64,000 bases of DNA from the NCBI RefSeq assembly GCF_029525555.1, contig NZ_JAPDHZ010000002.1, forward strand, positions 2,269,868-2,333,867. The letters are read 5' to 3'. Source of the DNA: Cohnella ginsengisoli. GTDB taxonomy: Bacteria; Bacillota; Bacilli; Paenibacillales; Paenibacillaceae. Made by a program: the position numbers and the translations under genes. Shown here piece after piece: positions 35,101 through 45,172 of this stretch (position 1 is its first letter; each line of letters starts with the position of its first letter). The notes below the pieces were generated by a model, which saw only the letters and a list, made by a program, of their open reading frames with translations, searched no databases and had not been told where the DNA came from.

Positions 35101-38100
35101 CGCTTGCGCTTTGATCACGGCCTTGCCTGTCGCAACCGCTGTAACTGTACCGTTCTGGTCGACAGTGGCTACGCCTTCATTGTCGGACGTGTAGCGAATC
35201 GTTTCGTTAACGCCTTTGCCCGCCGTGTACAAGGACAACGTCGCATTCGTCGTCAACAAATTCGTATCCGCCGATATTCGGATCGGCAAATTTTCCGCAT
35301 CGGAAATCGAAATGCCGGATATTTCGGTCGTGGAGAAACGCTCCAGATCATGCGAGGTATGGGCCGCGCCGACGTAGAAGCTCGCGCCCAATTCGATCGG
35401 AACCGCTCCTGCTGTTTTCCATTGGGAATTCGTCACATCCCAATACTGCGCGGTTGCGATTTGATCCGCATAGATCAGCCGAATTTTCGCAGGCAGCGGC
35501 AAGTTGTCGGCATAGAAGTAATCCGTCGCCTGATTATCGGCCGTTCTCCAAGTAAAGGGCATATATTTTAATTCCAAACCTTGGCTCGCGTGCATTCTGT
35601 AGTTCACATTTTTCGAGCCGGGATCCAGCGTCGACCGCATCATTAAACCGGTCATGGTCGCGTTATGCACATCTTCCAACGATTGAATCGTCGTCGTTAT
35701 GGCTACGCCCTGAGGATATTGATTCATGTCAATCGCCTTGTACACAAAACCGAATTGATCTGCCGTACCGAAAATATCGCTGCCTTTGTTTTGTATGCGC
35801 CACGAATCGCCGTCGAATTCGGCCGCGCCTTCAGCGTTGTTGACATTGGCGTACGCCCACCCCGCCGGAAATACGGACAGCTTCACTTCCGTTTCCGCCT
35901 GTTTCCCATTAACGGTCACCTTAACGGCAAACGTTGCCTGCCCAGGCTGGAGGGCCGTAATGAGGCCAGTCGTATTTACCGTGGCGATATCGGGATTCAA
36001 ACTCGTATATTGAATGGAATCGACATCGGCAAGCTCGACCGGGTACCCGGAATCATACTTGAGTTCGCTTATGGATATTTGAGCCGTTTCGGCCGGATGA
36101 AGGTACGGAACGCTCACCTGGACCCCAACGAAATCAACCGCCTCTTCAAACGCGAGGAATGGCAAGCTTCGGATAATCGGCGCACCCTCTTGGGCCGTAG
36201 AAGCCGTTATGTTTGCCGAGCCCGGGCCGTGAGCGGATACGAGGCCTGACGCGTCTACGCTTAACTTCGTCTCGTTATCTGAAGTGAAATCGATCTGTTG
36301 AAGGTCGAACGGAACATTCAATCCTTCCGTTGTCGTTCCTTTCAAGAACACTTGCACGCTTCTCCCGGACGCCACTTTCGTATTTTCGGCATATAACGCA
36401 ACATTCGAGAAAGGCGCGACATCCACTTTGAACTGCCAGTCCCCTCCTGCATGGCTTATGACCGCAGCTCCGTCTGCTAGTCCGGTCACGTTATGCTGAC
36501 CGTCTATGCTGACGACGGAAGGAGAATCACTCGCCACGTTATCCGACGAGATGACGGCAATGGAAAATCCTTTGTTCAACGGCACCGATGCATTTTTTTT
36601 ATAAACTTCCACTTCGGCGATCGCCATGCTGCCGCTGACGGCAGTCACTCTCACGGTACGTATCCGCTTGCCGTCCATCGGAACGATATTGCGACCCGTA
36701 TGGCCTGTCGCGTTGCTGGCAACCGTCTCCCATATTCCATCCAGGCCTGCGATTTCCACCTTGAATGAAGACGGCACGCCGCCTGCCGGAAACGAAACGA
36801 CAATAGCGTCCGCCAAATGGCTTCGTTCCAGATCGACAGCCAGCGCCCATGGCCCGCTTCCGCCGTAGACCCCCGTGTCCGTAGACAAATCTTTGTCCGT
36901 TGCGCGGCCGGCATCAACCTCCGTGGATGACAGCGTGCCGCCCGTTCCGTCGTAGGCATAGGCCGGCTTTCCTGCGGCCACGTTCGATTCGTCCGAAGTC
37001 TCAACCTGATCGAGTAAATCTGCATACGCCGCCGTAAGACCAGCCTTGTTCAAAATGGCCAATGGGAATTGGCCAGGCATGGTCACCTGGTTGTTCTCGA
37101 CTGTACTGTTCGTATACTGGTTCATATTGCTGGACTCGTTGTCCCAATAATTCCCTCGAATCGTATGGTTCGACCCTTTTGCGATTAAATTGCGCTTGTT
37201 GCCGTAGGCGATATTCGAATCCAGCGTGACGTACCGGCTTCCATCGTCTAAATAATAAGCGCCAAAATCATAAAGCTGGTCATGCACGACATTGCCTTGG
37301 ATCAGCATGTTTCTTTGCATACCCAACGAATAAATGCCGCCGCCGTCCACCATCTCTTGCATCAGATGGTGCACGTGATTGGCGATGATTTTGTTATCCT
37401 TGCTGGCGGACGGATTGTCGGTGCTGTCCACCGATCCCCAACCCCAACCGATCGAAATGCCTGAATAAGGCAAATCAAACACTTCATTGTGCGCAATCAA
37501 CGTATTTTCGGTATACCCGACCCAAATGCCCACGCCCCCGTGATACTCCTGTGCCGCCCGGGTCACGACATTGTTTTCGATCCGGTTGTCTTTGACCAAG
37601 CGGTCCGGGACGGAAGGGTGATGATCTTCGGCTTTCACGTCGCCGAGCATGAGTCCGTTGCCGGAAATATCGCTTAAAATATTTCCTTGTATCGCATTGT
37701 TCCGACCCATATCGATGTTTAAGCCGCCAGCGCCCATATGGGTAAATACATTTCTTTCAAATCGAACAGCTTCTGCCGCCTGTACGGAGACCGCCGCCGG
37801 AATTTTAACCAGATCCTCCGGCAGCTGTGCCTCGAAATCCGTCGGGTACATCAGGTTGGCCTGGCTTTCCTTGAACCCGAATGGGCCGCTCGGTTCAAGC
37901 CATGTCGAATAGGCGAATACGATGCCTTCGAAGGTAACGTTTCGCAGTGGCTGGTCATAGGTGCCGGACACGGATACCAGACGCTCAAGGACGGGGACGA
38001 CGACGCTTGCCGTAGCCATATTCTCTCCCGCGCGCGGTTTGTAGTATAAGTAATGTTCTTCCTTATCCAGGTACCACTCTCCAGGCGCGTCCAACAGTTC

Positions 38101-38808
38101 GAAAGCGTTTGCGATTTCATAAGGCAGCCCTGTGCTGGAAGTAACTCTTGACCAACAGGAGGGGTTCATCTTAATGTCGCCGCCCACGATCGATTGAACG
38201 CGGCATACCCCTTCCTGCCAGTTATTGCGGTAGACGAATTCGATCCGATCCGTATTTCTCCAATGCTGCATATCTAAATTCGGGGTGGTGTGGCCATCGG
38301 CCTTCAAGGTCATGCCTGCCGGAGGTTTCCCTCTCGCTTTTTGGGCGCGTTCGCCGTTCACGTAAATTTGCCTCGTATCCAGTCCGGCATCAACCGCGGC
38401 ACGATAAATATTGGCGTCGGCGTCATAAAGCGCCCATCCCGTAATCGTTTTCCCTCCGCTGATGACCGGCGTTTCGCCGGCATATGCTTTGTAATAGACA
38501 CGATAGCCATTGCGGCCGGAATCGGCGGAAGTCAGCGTAAAAGTTGAAGTGCGCTCATAGGTCCCGCCTCGAAGAACAATGTTCACATCTTTGTCCATTG
38601 CGTTAAGCAGCGTCCGGGAAAGATCTCGCGCGCCTTCCAACGAGCATGGTGCGGCCAGCGTGCATTGATTGCCGTTCCCGGAAGGCGAAGCATACAGTTC
38701 AATTTCTCCCGATGCCGAAGCCGGCTGAATCAACGCCGAATCATCCAGTATGGGAAAAAGAAGATATACCGCAAGTATTATAGAAAGCGCTTTCTTGATC
38801 TTTTTCAT
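32194..38808 (-). CDS. Very large SLH-anchored cell-surface protein with parallel beta-helix, discoidin and Big2 domains (two C-run frame breaks)
   Basis: After correction this is about 2200 residues. The start at 38808 follows AAAGGAG and begins a signal peptide (MKKIKKALSIILAVYLLF...ASASG). Domains in order: right-handed parallel beta-helix (about 45-600; PSGNGNQCTLAAPCSLEGA at the start and many ENNVVTRAA-like rungs), F5/8-type C (discoidin) domain (about 640-760), Big-type repeats, a lectin/LamG-like segment (about 1040-1210), Big2, then three discoidin domains alternating with Big2, a Gly/Asn/Thr/Ser linker and three SLH motifs (ending ATRAESVAILVRLLEKL). The frame breaks at 34121-34128 (C8) and 33433-33439 (C7); six C in each restores FDPGGYATAFDF, parallel to FNAGSFATQFEF in the preceding discoidin copy. 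It is probably a surface polysaccharide-degrading enzyme, with SLH motifs holding it to the wall. It is the last gene of the lpl-type operon. Confidence 0.82.
33213..34560. repeat. Tandem duplication of a ~688-bp discoidin + Big2 coding unit
   Basis: The segment 33213-33871 recurs at 33901-34560. I see only a few substitutions (33217 T/C, 33290 C/T, 33788 T/C in the first versus second copy) and a C7 versus C8 run. The unit covers exactly one discoidin domain plus one Big2 domain of the surface protein. The near-identity at DNA level, including silent sites, means a recent duplication. Confidence 0.85.
38782..38795. promoter_or_regulatory. Perfect 14-bp palindrome, cre-like, inside the start of the SLH protein gene
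   Basis: AGAAAGCGCTTTCT is a perfect palindrome within codons 5-9. It matches the catabolite-responsive-element consensus except at one position. CcpA sites do occur inside 5' coding ends. It may be coincidence, since AAGAAAGCGCTT is also a plausible signal-peptide coding stretch. Confidence 0.35.
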
Positions 38809-38842
38809 CAATATTCTCCTTTCATGAATACCCGTCATGTGC

Positions 38843-38883
38843 AGCGAAAGCCGAAATGAAACTCTCTCATTTCAGCTTTCGCT
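38843..38883. other. Intercistronic stem-loop after the LipO gene
   Basis: Two 17-base arms (AGCGAAAGCCGAAATGA and TCATTTCAGCTTTCGCT) pair with one mismatch around a 7-base loop. There is no T-run. It lies between the binding-protein gene and the SLH protein gene and probably tunes their relative expression. Confidence 0.65.
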
Positions 38884-38912
38884 CTTTCGGATTTGCAGGA
38901 AACGGTTAGCGT

Positions 38913-40484
38913 TTATTGGTTTTGGTTTTTCCAAGCATCCAATTGACGTTGTTTCTCCGCGATGATTTTGGATGCGCCGGCTTTTTCAAGCTTATCCAGA
39001 AATTCCGGCAGTTTGTCCTTCGGGTTCAAAGCCCCGGTCAGCAAGCCCAGAATATATTCCTGGTACACGGATTCCGTCTGTGCCAGTTCGGATTTAACCG
39101 GTTCGGCGTCGAATACGAATCCGAGAATCGGGGATGCGTCGGCTTCGTTGTTCAACTTCTCCGTCTGCTCCCAGATTTTAGCTTCCGCTGCTACCGGATT
39201 CGTGTAGTACCCGTTGAATTGGTCTCCGAACATCCAGTCCGTGTCGGGATTGTAGCCGCTGTCCGGTATGAGTTTGATCAGATCCTCGTTCACTTTGGTA
39301 TAGTGCTTATTCTCGATTCCTCTTGTCATGAGTCGATACAGTTCCTTGTTCGTGTTGATGAGCTCAAGGAACATCGCCGCCCGCTCCGGATTTTTGGACG
39401 TTCGGCTGATGCCCGTCATCGTCGCGATTGCGCGGTTGGTCGTAATGAGCGGCTTCGTAACGCGCCTCGAAACGAACGGTTCTTTATAGGCGCTTTCCGC
39501 TTCTTGATCGACGCCTGGCTTGACGGGGGTGGACAGCGTTCCCATCTCGAATTGCCCCGCTTTATTCCGGGCCGTTCGTTTCTCCGTCGTCACCATCGCC
39601 GCGTCTTTCGGAATGTAGCCTTTTTCTCTCCATAGGTAATAGGTTTCCGCCAAATCTTTGAATGCTTCGGAAGCATACTGATTAACCACCGTCAGGTTGG
39701 CGTCATCCAGCCGGATCCACCCGACGGAAGTATCTCCTCCGATACTGTCGAATCCGTACAGTGGAGGCGCGATGCTGAAATGATCGCCGCCAAGGAACGG
39801 AGGATAGCTTTCGTTCCACTTTTCGAAGTACGGCGTAAAATCTTTGGGCGTTTTGAGCGAATCCAGGTCGATCTGATATTTGTCCACGTACTTTTTCGGT
39901 AAGGACGGACCGTACGGCATAGCTACGATTTGCCAATTGATCGCGCCGTAGATTTTTCCTTTTATCCGCGTTGCGTTCCACACTTTCTCCGGGACGGTGC
40001 TGTATAGTTTCGGCGCATATTGCTTCAACAGATCATCCAGCGGCAGCAGCGCGCCGCGAGCTACGTTCGTGTAATAATCGTTCGACCAAGGCGCCGTAAA
40101 AACCAGATCGAACGAATCGCCTCCGGCGCTCACGACGTTCATCTTCTGATCGTACGCGCCCCAGTCGATAGGCTGAAGCTTGATTGAAGCGTTAATTTCT
40201 TTATTTACGATTTTGTTCATCTCCGCTTCGACGGAAGCGAGATCGGTCATTTGCTGCACGTTGCCGGGATAATACCAGGTTAGCGTGACGTGATCCTTCG
40301 TATCCCCTTTGGTTGCTGCCGGTTCTGTCGAAGTGGCAGCAGCACTCGCAGAGGGGGACGAGCCGGCCGTCGGGGAAGCGCTTTCTTCTTTTCCGCCATT
40401 GCTGCAGGCCGACAGAAATGCCATCACCATGCTCATGATCAGAATGGTTGCCGACCACACCCGTATTTTTTTGTTTTTCTTCAT
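38913..40484 (-). CDS. LipO-type extracellular solute-binding lipoprotein
   Basis: A 523-residue binding protein. The start at 40484 (MKKNKKIRVW) is chosen for the GGGAGGAAAG site; the open frame extends upstream without one. The lipobox is FLSAC and a Ser/Ala/Thr tether follows. The mature domain (VTLTWYYPGNVQQMTD, then WGAYDQKMNVVSAGGDSFDLVF) is of the long LipO/YtcQ class that works with LplB/LplC-type permeases. It is encoded after lplB, lplC and the AraC sensor and before the SLH beta-helix protein, so it should capture the oligosaccharides this surface protein releases. Confidence 0.9.
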   Translation of the reverse strand: MKKNKKIRVWSATILIMSMVMAFLSACSNGGKEESASPTAGSSPSASAAATSTEPAATKGDTKDHVTLTWYYPGNVQQMTDLASVEAEMNKIVNKEINASIKLQPIDWGAYDQKMNVVSAGGDSFDLVFTAPWSNDYYTNVARGALLPLDDLLKQYAPKLYSTVPEKVWNATRIKGKIYGAINWQIVAMPYGPSLPKKYVDKYQIDLDSLKTPKDFTPYFEKWNESYPPFLGGDHFSIAPPLYGFDSIGGDTSVGWIRLDDANLTVVNQYASEAFKDLAETYYLWREKGYIPKDAAMVTTEKRTARNKAGQFEMGTLSTPVKPGVDQEAESAYKEPFVSRRVTKPLITTNRAIATMTGISRTSKNPERAAMFLELINTNKELYRLMTRGIENKHYTKVNEDLIKLIPDSGYNPDTDWMFGDQFNGYYTNPVAAEAKIWEQTEKLNNEADASPILGFVFDAEPVKSELAQTESVYQEYILGLLTGALNPKDKLPEFLDKLEKAGASKIIAEKQRQLDAWKNQNQ

Positions 40485-40647
40485 GCTTTCTTTCCTCCCT
40501 AAAAAATGTTGTGGATGATCCGATTGCTCGGATGAATAAAATGTAATGGTTTCTTTTCGGCAAAGAGAAGGACACAATCGAAACAATCGGCGAAAAATCG
40601 AATATCAAGCCCGCCGATTATGCAACAATCCGGCCGTTCGCCAAGAT

Positions 40648-42959
40648 TTAGTTTTTATCCTCCGACACCGGCTGCTGCATGATCGTTATCGTCCGGTACT
40701 CGCGTATGGATACACCCATTTTTCTTTTGAAAAGCGTATAAAAATACTTCTTGTTGTCTACGCCGTTTCGTTCCAACAGCTCGTCAATGCTGCAGCCGCT
40801 CCCGAGATCCTCCACCACTTTGGAGATCCGATAGTCGGTAATGTACTCGGCGACGGAATGTCCGACCGTTTCCCGGAACACTTTGCTTAAATAGACTTTC
40901 GAATACTTCAAGTGCTCCGCTATCGTGTCCAGGCATAAGGAGGCATCACGATAATGAAGATGAATGTATGAGACAGCAGAATCCGCCAGGGCGCTCGATC
41001 TCTTTTCCTTGCGCTCCTTGACCAACTTCGTCATTCTGGCGAACGATTGTTCCAATGACAGTCTCCATTCGTCGGCGGTTTCAGCATCGAGCAGTTCCTT
41101 TAATGATTGATTGATATTGATAGGCGCATCGCTATCCCCATAATCCTCCATGTTGGCCATCCGATTGTGGATGATATACGCGATTTGCAGCATATTGGTC
41201 ATCATGCTCTCGTATTTGAGCTTTTTCTGCCGGTCCATCATTTGCCTGAAAATCTCCTTGGCTTCGTTCAATTGTCCGTTGTTCAGCGCGTCCATCAGCT
41301 CGGTTTCTTCCATCGCGGATATTTTCCCGTCTTCCCGCGCCGATTCGTCGATGTCGGCCTGCCGTACAATCGTCCCAAAACCGTAAATGAAGCGATATTG
41401 CGACAACTGCTGCAAAGTTCGATATGTAGAAGGTATCTCGTCCACGCCGACCGCCGTTTCGCCCACAAAACAGGAAAACGACACTCTTAAATGCGACTCG
41501 CACCATAATTGCGATTCACGAAGCCATGCGAGCACTTCCTCTTCTCCCGGCTCCTGACGTTCCAAGGGGGAGCTGCACCAACCCGCACAACAAATCTTCG
41601 CCCATATCGATACACTCGCACGCGAATCCACGCGCGAAATTTTCTTGAATGACGTTGGTCAGCGAATACCTGAGCAAGTCTCGTTCCTTCTCGCTATACT
41701 GACGAACGAATGGCTTATAGTGATCGATGCGAAACAAGATGACCCGAACCGGTAGCTGAAAATCCACTTTATAGTTGATCGCTTTATCCGGATTGGCGCT
41801 CGGCACATCTCCCCGAAGCACGAGATTACGCAGCTTTTGTTTGCGGATTTCCATTCTTTTGCGTTCCGTACGAGCTCGATACGACCTGATCCAGCAGTCG
41901 GATCTCGTCTCTGTATTTCAATACGTTCGCCTTCAATCCATGCGCTTGCAGCGTCTTGTTCAAAAGCCGTTCGAGCGGGTAATGAAGCCGCCGCGACATC
42001 ATGATCGCGCCGATCAAACCGATCAACAATGCGGCAATCGTGACTTGCAGCGTAATGTTCCGGATTTTATCCACGCTTGAAATAACGGAAGGGTAGGGCT
42101 GGAACAAAACATAGTACCAATCCATCGAAGAAGATCGGACGTAGCTGACCAAATATTTGCCGCCGTCCAGCTTCATCGTAAAATGTCCGTTTGCGCCGGC
42201 CCGATTTTCACTCAGAACCGACTGCCTCACCGTTTCGCTCCATGCTTTGGCGTTGACATCCGTCGGTTGGCTGATGAATGTGCCGTCCGAAGCCATGATG
42301 AACGCTTCTCCCTGTTCCTGCTGGCTCTTCAGCTTCAGCACTTCCGTCATCTGCTGCAAATATTCCGCTTTGACGTTCAGAATGACGGCCCCTTCTATCG
42401 ATTTGTCCGAAGGCGCGTGCTCATACAGTAGATACGTGAACACCTGCTTGCGTTTCCCGTCGCTGTAAGGTTCCGTAATATATCTCGCGTCGGGCGTTAA
42501 TACCGGAGACTTACGGGCCAACATATCTATGGCGTCGCCGTCGAAGAAATCATCCTTGAACATCAGCTTTTCCGGGCCGGTCCCCAGGTAGCGGTTCAGT
42601 TTTTGATTGTACACATAAATGGAGTGAACGAAGGGATTACTGTCAACGATCTGGGTTAAACGGATGGATTCCTTGTACAGCTCGTCGTAGTCGTTTTCAT
42701 CCTGATACATCAATGCAACCGTTCGGGGATTGAGATAAATATTCCAGAGCAAATTGATGGCATTGTCATTCATATAATTCGCGCTGTAGCTGATCTGGTT
42801 CAAATAGTTGCCGTTCGTGTCCGCTATCGATATGAGGGTGACCCGCTTGAAATTACTGTACAGCAATGCGGACAAAGAGAGCGTGATGACCATCAACAAT
42901 GCGCTAAAGGAAAGGATCAGCTTGAGAAAAAATTTACTCGGAAGAAGTTTACTGATCAT
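40648..42959 (-). CDS. Membrane-bound sensor fused to an AraC DNA-binding domain (two frame breaks)
   Basis: A one-component regulator of about 770 residues after correction. It has an N-terminal membrane helix (about 12-32), an extracellular sensing domain, a second helix (ITLQVTIAALLIGLIGAIMM), a long cytoplasmic linker and a C-terminal AraC domain (LDTIAEHLKYSKVYLSKVFRE, GVDNKKYFYTLFKRKMG as conserved blocks). The frame breaks near 41857-41860 (T4; five would read GTQKRMEIRKQKLR) and at 41566-41570 (G5; four would read VQLPLERQEPGEEEV). AAAGGAGATT precedes the ATG at 42959. This type, common in Paenibacillus, senses an outside sugar directly and acts on neighbouring importer genes, here lplB, lplC and lipO. 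Confidence 0.82.
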
Positions 42960-43001
42960 AACCAATCTCCTTTAGCCCATAGTCAACCTTACTCACCTTA
43001 C

Positions 43002-43889
43002 TTACTCTTTCACTGCGCCTACCGTCAATCCCTGTACGAAGAAACGTTGAAAAAAGAGAAAGATGCAAGCGATCGGAGCAATGGACAGCACCGCCATCGC
43101 CATGCGGGCCGTCTCCGCCGGGAAATCGGCTCCAAGAGTTCCGTTTGGGTTCGAGGAAGCGGCCTGTATGTTACTCATCATCATAACAAGTAAGTATTGC
43201 AGCGATATTTTATTGGATTGGTCGATGTAAAGCAGTGTTGTCAGCCAGTCGTTCCAATAGTTAAGCGAAGTAAACAACGCGATGGTCGCTAACGCCGGCG
43301 TCGATAAAGGTAAGATGATCCGGGCGAAAATGGTCCATTCTCCCGCGCCTTCCATATAAGCGGATTCGATGATCGATTCAGGGATTGCCTTAAAGAAGGT
43401 GCGCATCACAAAAACGTAAAACGGACTGAGCAATCCCATGAGAACCAGAACCGCAAACGTATTTTTTAACTGTAAATAGTTGGACACCCAAATGTAGGTT
43501 GGGACGAGTCCTCCGTTGAACAGCATCGTGAACAGGACAAAGAACGTAATCCCCGATCGCATGCCGAATACCCGGCGCGACAACGGATAAGCCAGTAACG
43601 CGGTCGTCAGAAGGCTGAGCAGCGTACCTGCAACCGTTACGAGGATGGTTACTTTGTAAGAAAGGAACAACTGACCGGCATCCTTCAATATGTAGCGGTA
43701 CGCCTGCAGGCTGAACTTCTCAGGTATGAGCGCATATCCATGCAGCGTCAGCGTGTTTTCGTCTGTAAATGAAGCGGACAATACAAGCACGATCGGAATG
43801 ATAAATAGCAAGGCGCTCAACGCGACAGCGCCATATAGCAAAAGTGAGCCCATCTGCCATCGGCGGGCGTTTGTTTTCATTTCTCTCAC
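43002..43889 (-). CDS. lplC: LplC-type ABC importer permease
   Basis: A 295-residue membrane permease with six helices. The EAA loop is recognisable as IIESAYMEGAGEWTIFARIILP and the C-terminus RFFVQGLTVGAVKE is that of the LplC/YtcP group. It is 31 bases downstream of the LplB-type gene and 42 bases upstream of the AraC sensor. The gene name is by family; B. subtilis LplC itself has no proven substrate. Confidence 0.88.
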   Translation of the reverse strand: MREMKTNARRWQMGSLLLYGAVALSALLFIIPIVLVLSASFTDENTLTLHGYALIPEKFSLQAYRYILKDAGQLFLSYKVTILVTVAGTLLSLLTTALLAYPLSRRVFGMRSGITFFVLFTMLFNGGLVPTYIWVSNYLQLKNTFAVLVLMGLLSPFYVFVMRTFFKAIPESIIESAYMEGAGEWTIFARIILPLSTPALATIALFTSLNYWNDWLTTLLYIDQSNKISLQYLLVMMMSNIQAASSNPNGTLGADFPAETARMAMAVLSIAPIACIFLFFQRFFVQGLTVGAVKE

Positions 43890-43920
43890 AGCTCCTCCCC
43901 GCTAAAATAGCGATTGGTCC

Positions 43921-44817
43921 TTATCGTTTTTTTTTGATCGTATAATTCGCCAGAATGACGAGAACAAAACCGACAACGGCCTGATAGAATCCCGCCGCGG
44001 AGGCCATGCCGATATCGCCTACAGAGCGGAGCATGCGAAACACGTACGTATCGATGACATCGGTCGTCGGATACAGCATCCCGACATTGCGCGTAACATT
44101 GTAAAATAAACCGAAGTCTGCATAAAAGATTCTCCCGATCGATAGTAGAACCATGATCGTAACAATCGGGGCGATTAACGGAAGCGTAATGAATCGGATT
44201 TGCTGGAATTTGTTCGCTCCGTCGATCACGGCGGCCTCATAATATTCCGGATGGATGCCCAGAATGCTCGCCAAATAAATAATGCTGTTGTACCCGACCA
44301 TCTTCCACACCGCAGTCAGCGTAAGAATGGCGGGCCAGTAAGTCGGCTCCGTATACCATTCAATCGGCTCCGCTCCGACAAGCGCGAAGATTCGGTTGAC
44401 CAGGCCGTTGGAAGTCAACAGCGCGTACACGAAGTATCCGACGATTACCCACGATAGCAAGTAAGGCAAGAGCATCGTCGATTGCACAATCTTATTGAAC
44501 GCTTTAATCCGGATCTCATTGAGCAGGATGGCAAAAGCAATCGCGGAAACCGTACCGAAAAAAATAAACAAGAAGTTGAGGAATAACGTATTGGAGGTAA
44601 TGCGCCAAGCGTCCTGCGTAGCGAACAGAAAATCGAAGTTCTTAAAACCTACCCAGGGACTGTTCCAAATCCCGCTGGCGTAATTGTAGTTTTTAAAAGC
44701 GATCACAAGTCCGAGCATCGGCACGTAGGAAAAGAGAAAAATGTATAGGATTCCCGGAAGCGTCATCCCCAGTAACGTTCCGTTTTTCCTCCACTTTTTT
44801 TTGAATGAATTGCCCAT
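43921..44817 (-). CDS. lplB: LplB-type ABC importer permease
   Basis: A 298-residue membrane permease. It has the basic N-terminus (MGNSFKKKWRKN), the family pattern SYVPMLGLVIAFKNYN, and the EAA loop EYYEAAVIDGANKFQQIRFI. It is the first gene of the operon lplB - lplC - AraC sensor - lipO - SLH beta-helix protein. A sigma-A promoter is seen 65 bases upstream. No ATPase gene lies in the operon. Confidence 0.9.
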   Translation of the reverse strand: MGNSFKKKWRKNGTLLGMTLPGILYIFLFSYVPMLGLVIAFKNYNYASGIWNSPWVGFKNFDFLFATQDAWRITSNTLFLNFLFIFFGTVSAIAFAILLNEIRIKAFNKIVQSTMLLPYLLSWVIVGYFVYALLTSNGLVNRIFALVGAEPIEWYTEPTYWPAILTLTAVWKMVGYNSIIYLASILGIHPEYYEAAVIDGANKFQQIRFITLPLIAPIVTIMVLLSIGRIFYADFGLFYNVTRNVGMLYPTTDVIDTYVFRMLRSVGDIGMASAAGFYQAVVGFVLVILANYTIKKKR

Positions 44818-44880
44818 AGCAAGCCACCTTCTCGATTATGAATTAACTGAATACGCTGGCAGGTATCTCAGTCAGCATTC

Positions 44881-44909
44881 ATCATAGCTTGAATAGCGAG
44901 CAATCCCAA
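44881..44909 (-). promoter_or_regulatory. Promoter of the lplB operon
   Basis: On the minus strand TTGGGA (44909-44904) and TATGAT (44886-44881) are 17 bases apart. Confidence 0.6.
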
Positions 44910-45077
44910 CGACAAAAACGCAACAAAAGTTCATTATTTAACCCATTTTATCAGCCAAGCTTTTCAGGCTCCATGTATGCGTCAAATAGCCCCCTTCCTT
45001 GTTGCAGGACGGGGGGCTGATGGTCCAAATCAGTCATTGTTCCGATTATCGGAGAATCGATTCTTTTAAAAATTGTT

Positions 45078-45110
45078 AAAACTTGATCGGAGGACGTCCG
45101 ATCAGGTTTT
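45078..45110 (-). terminator. Terminator of the BNR/ricin gene
   Basis: On the minus strand AAAACCTGATCGGA pairs with TCCGATCAAGTTTT around CGTCC, and AACAATTTTTAAAAG follows. Confidence 0.75.
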
Positions 45111-45172
45111 CCAAAGTGGGATCCATTTGCAAGAAGTGTCTAAACGGTCTGTTCGAACTCCGTTATTCGATA

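Larger units (their letters stand above)
44818..45172. other. Intergenic region holding the lplB promoter and the BNR/ricin gene terminator
   Basis: The half next to 44817 contains the promoter at 44881-44909 and a weak cre-like TGAATACGCTGGCAG at 44848-44862. The half next to 45173 contains the terminator at 45078-45110. I see no gene in between. Confidence 0.6.
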
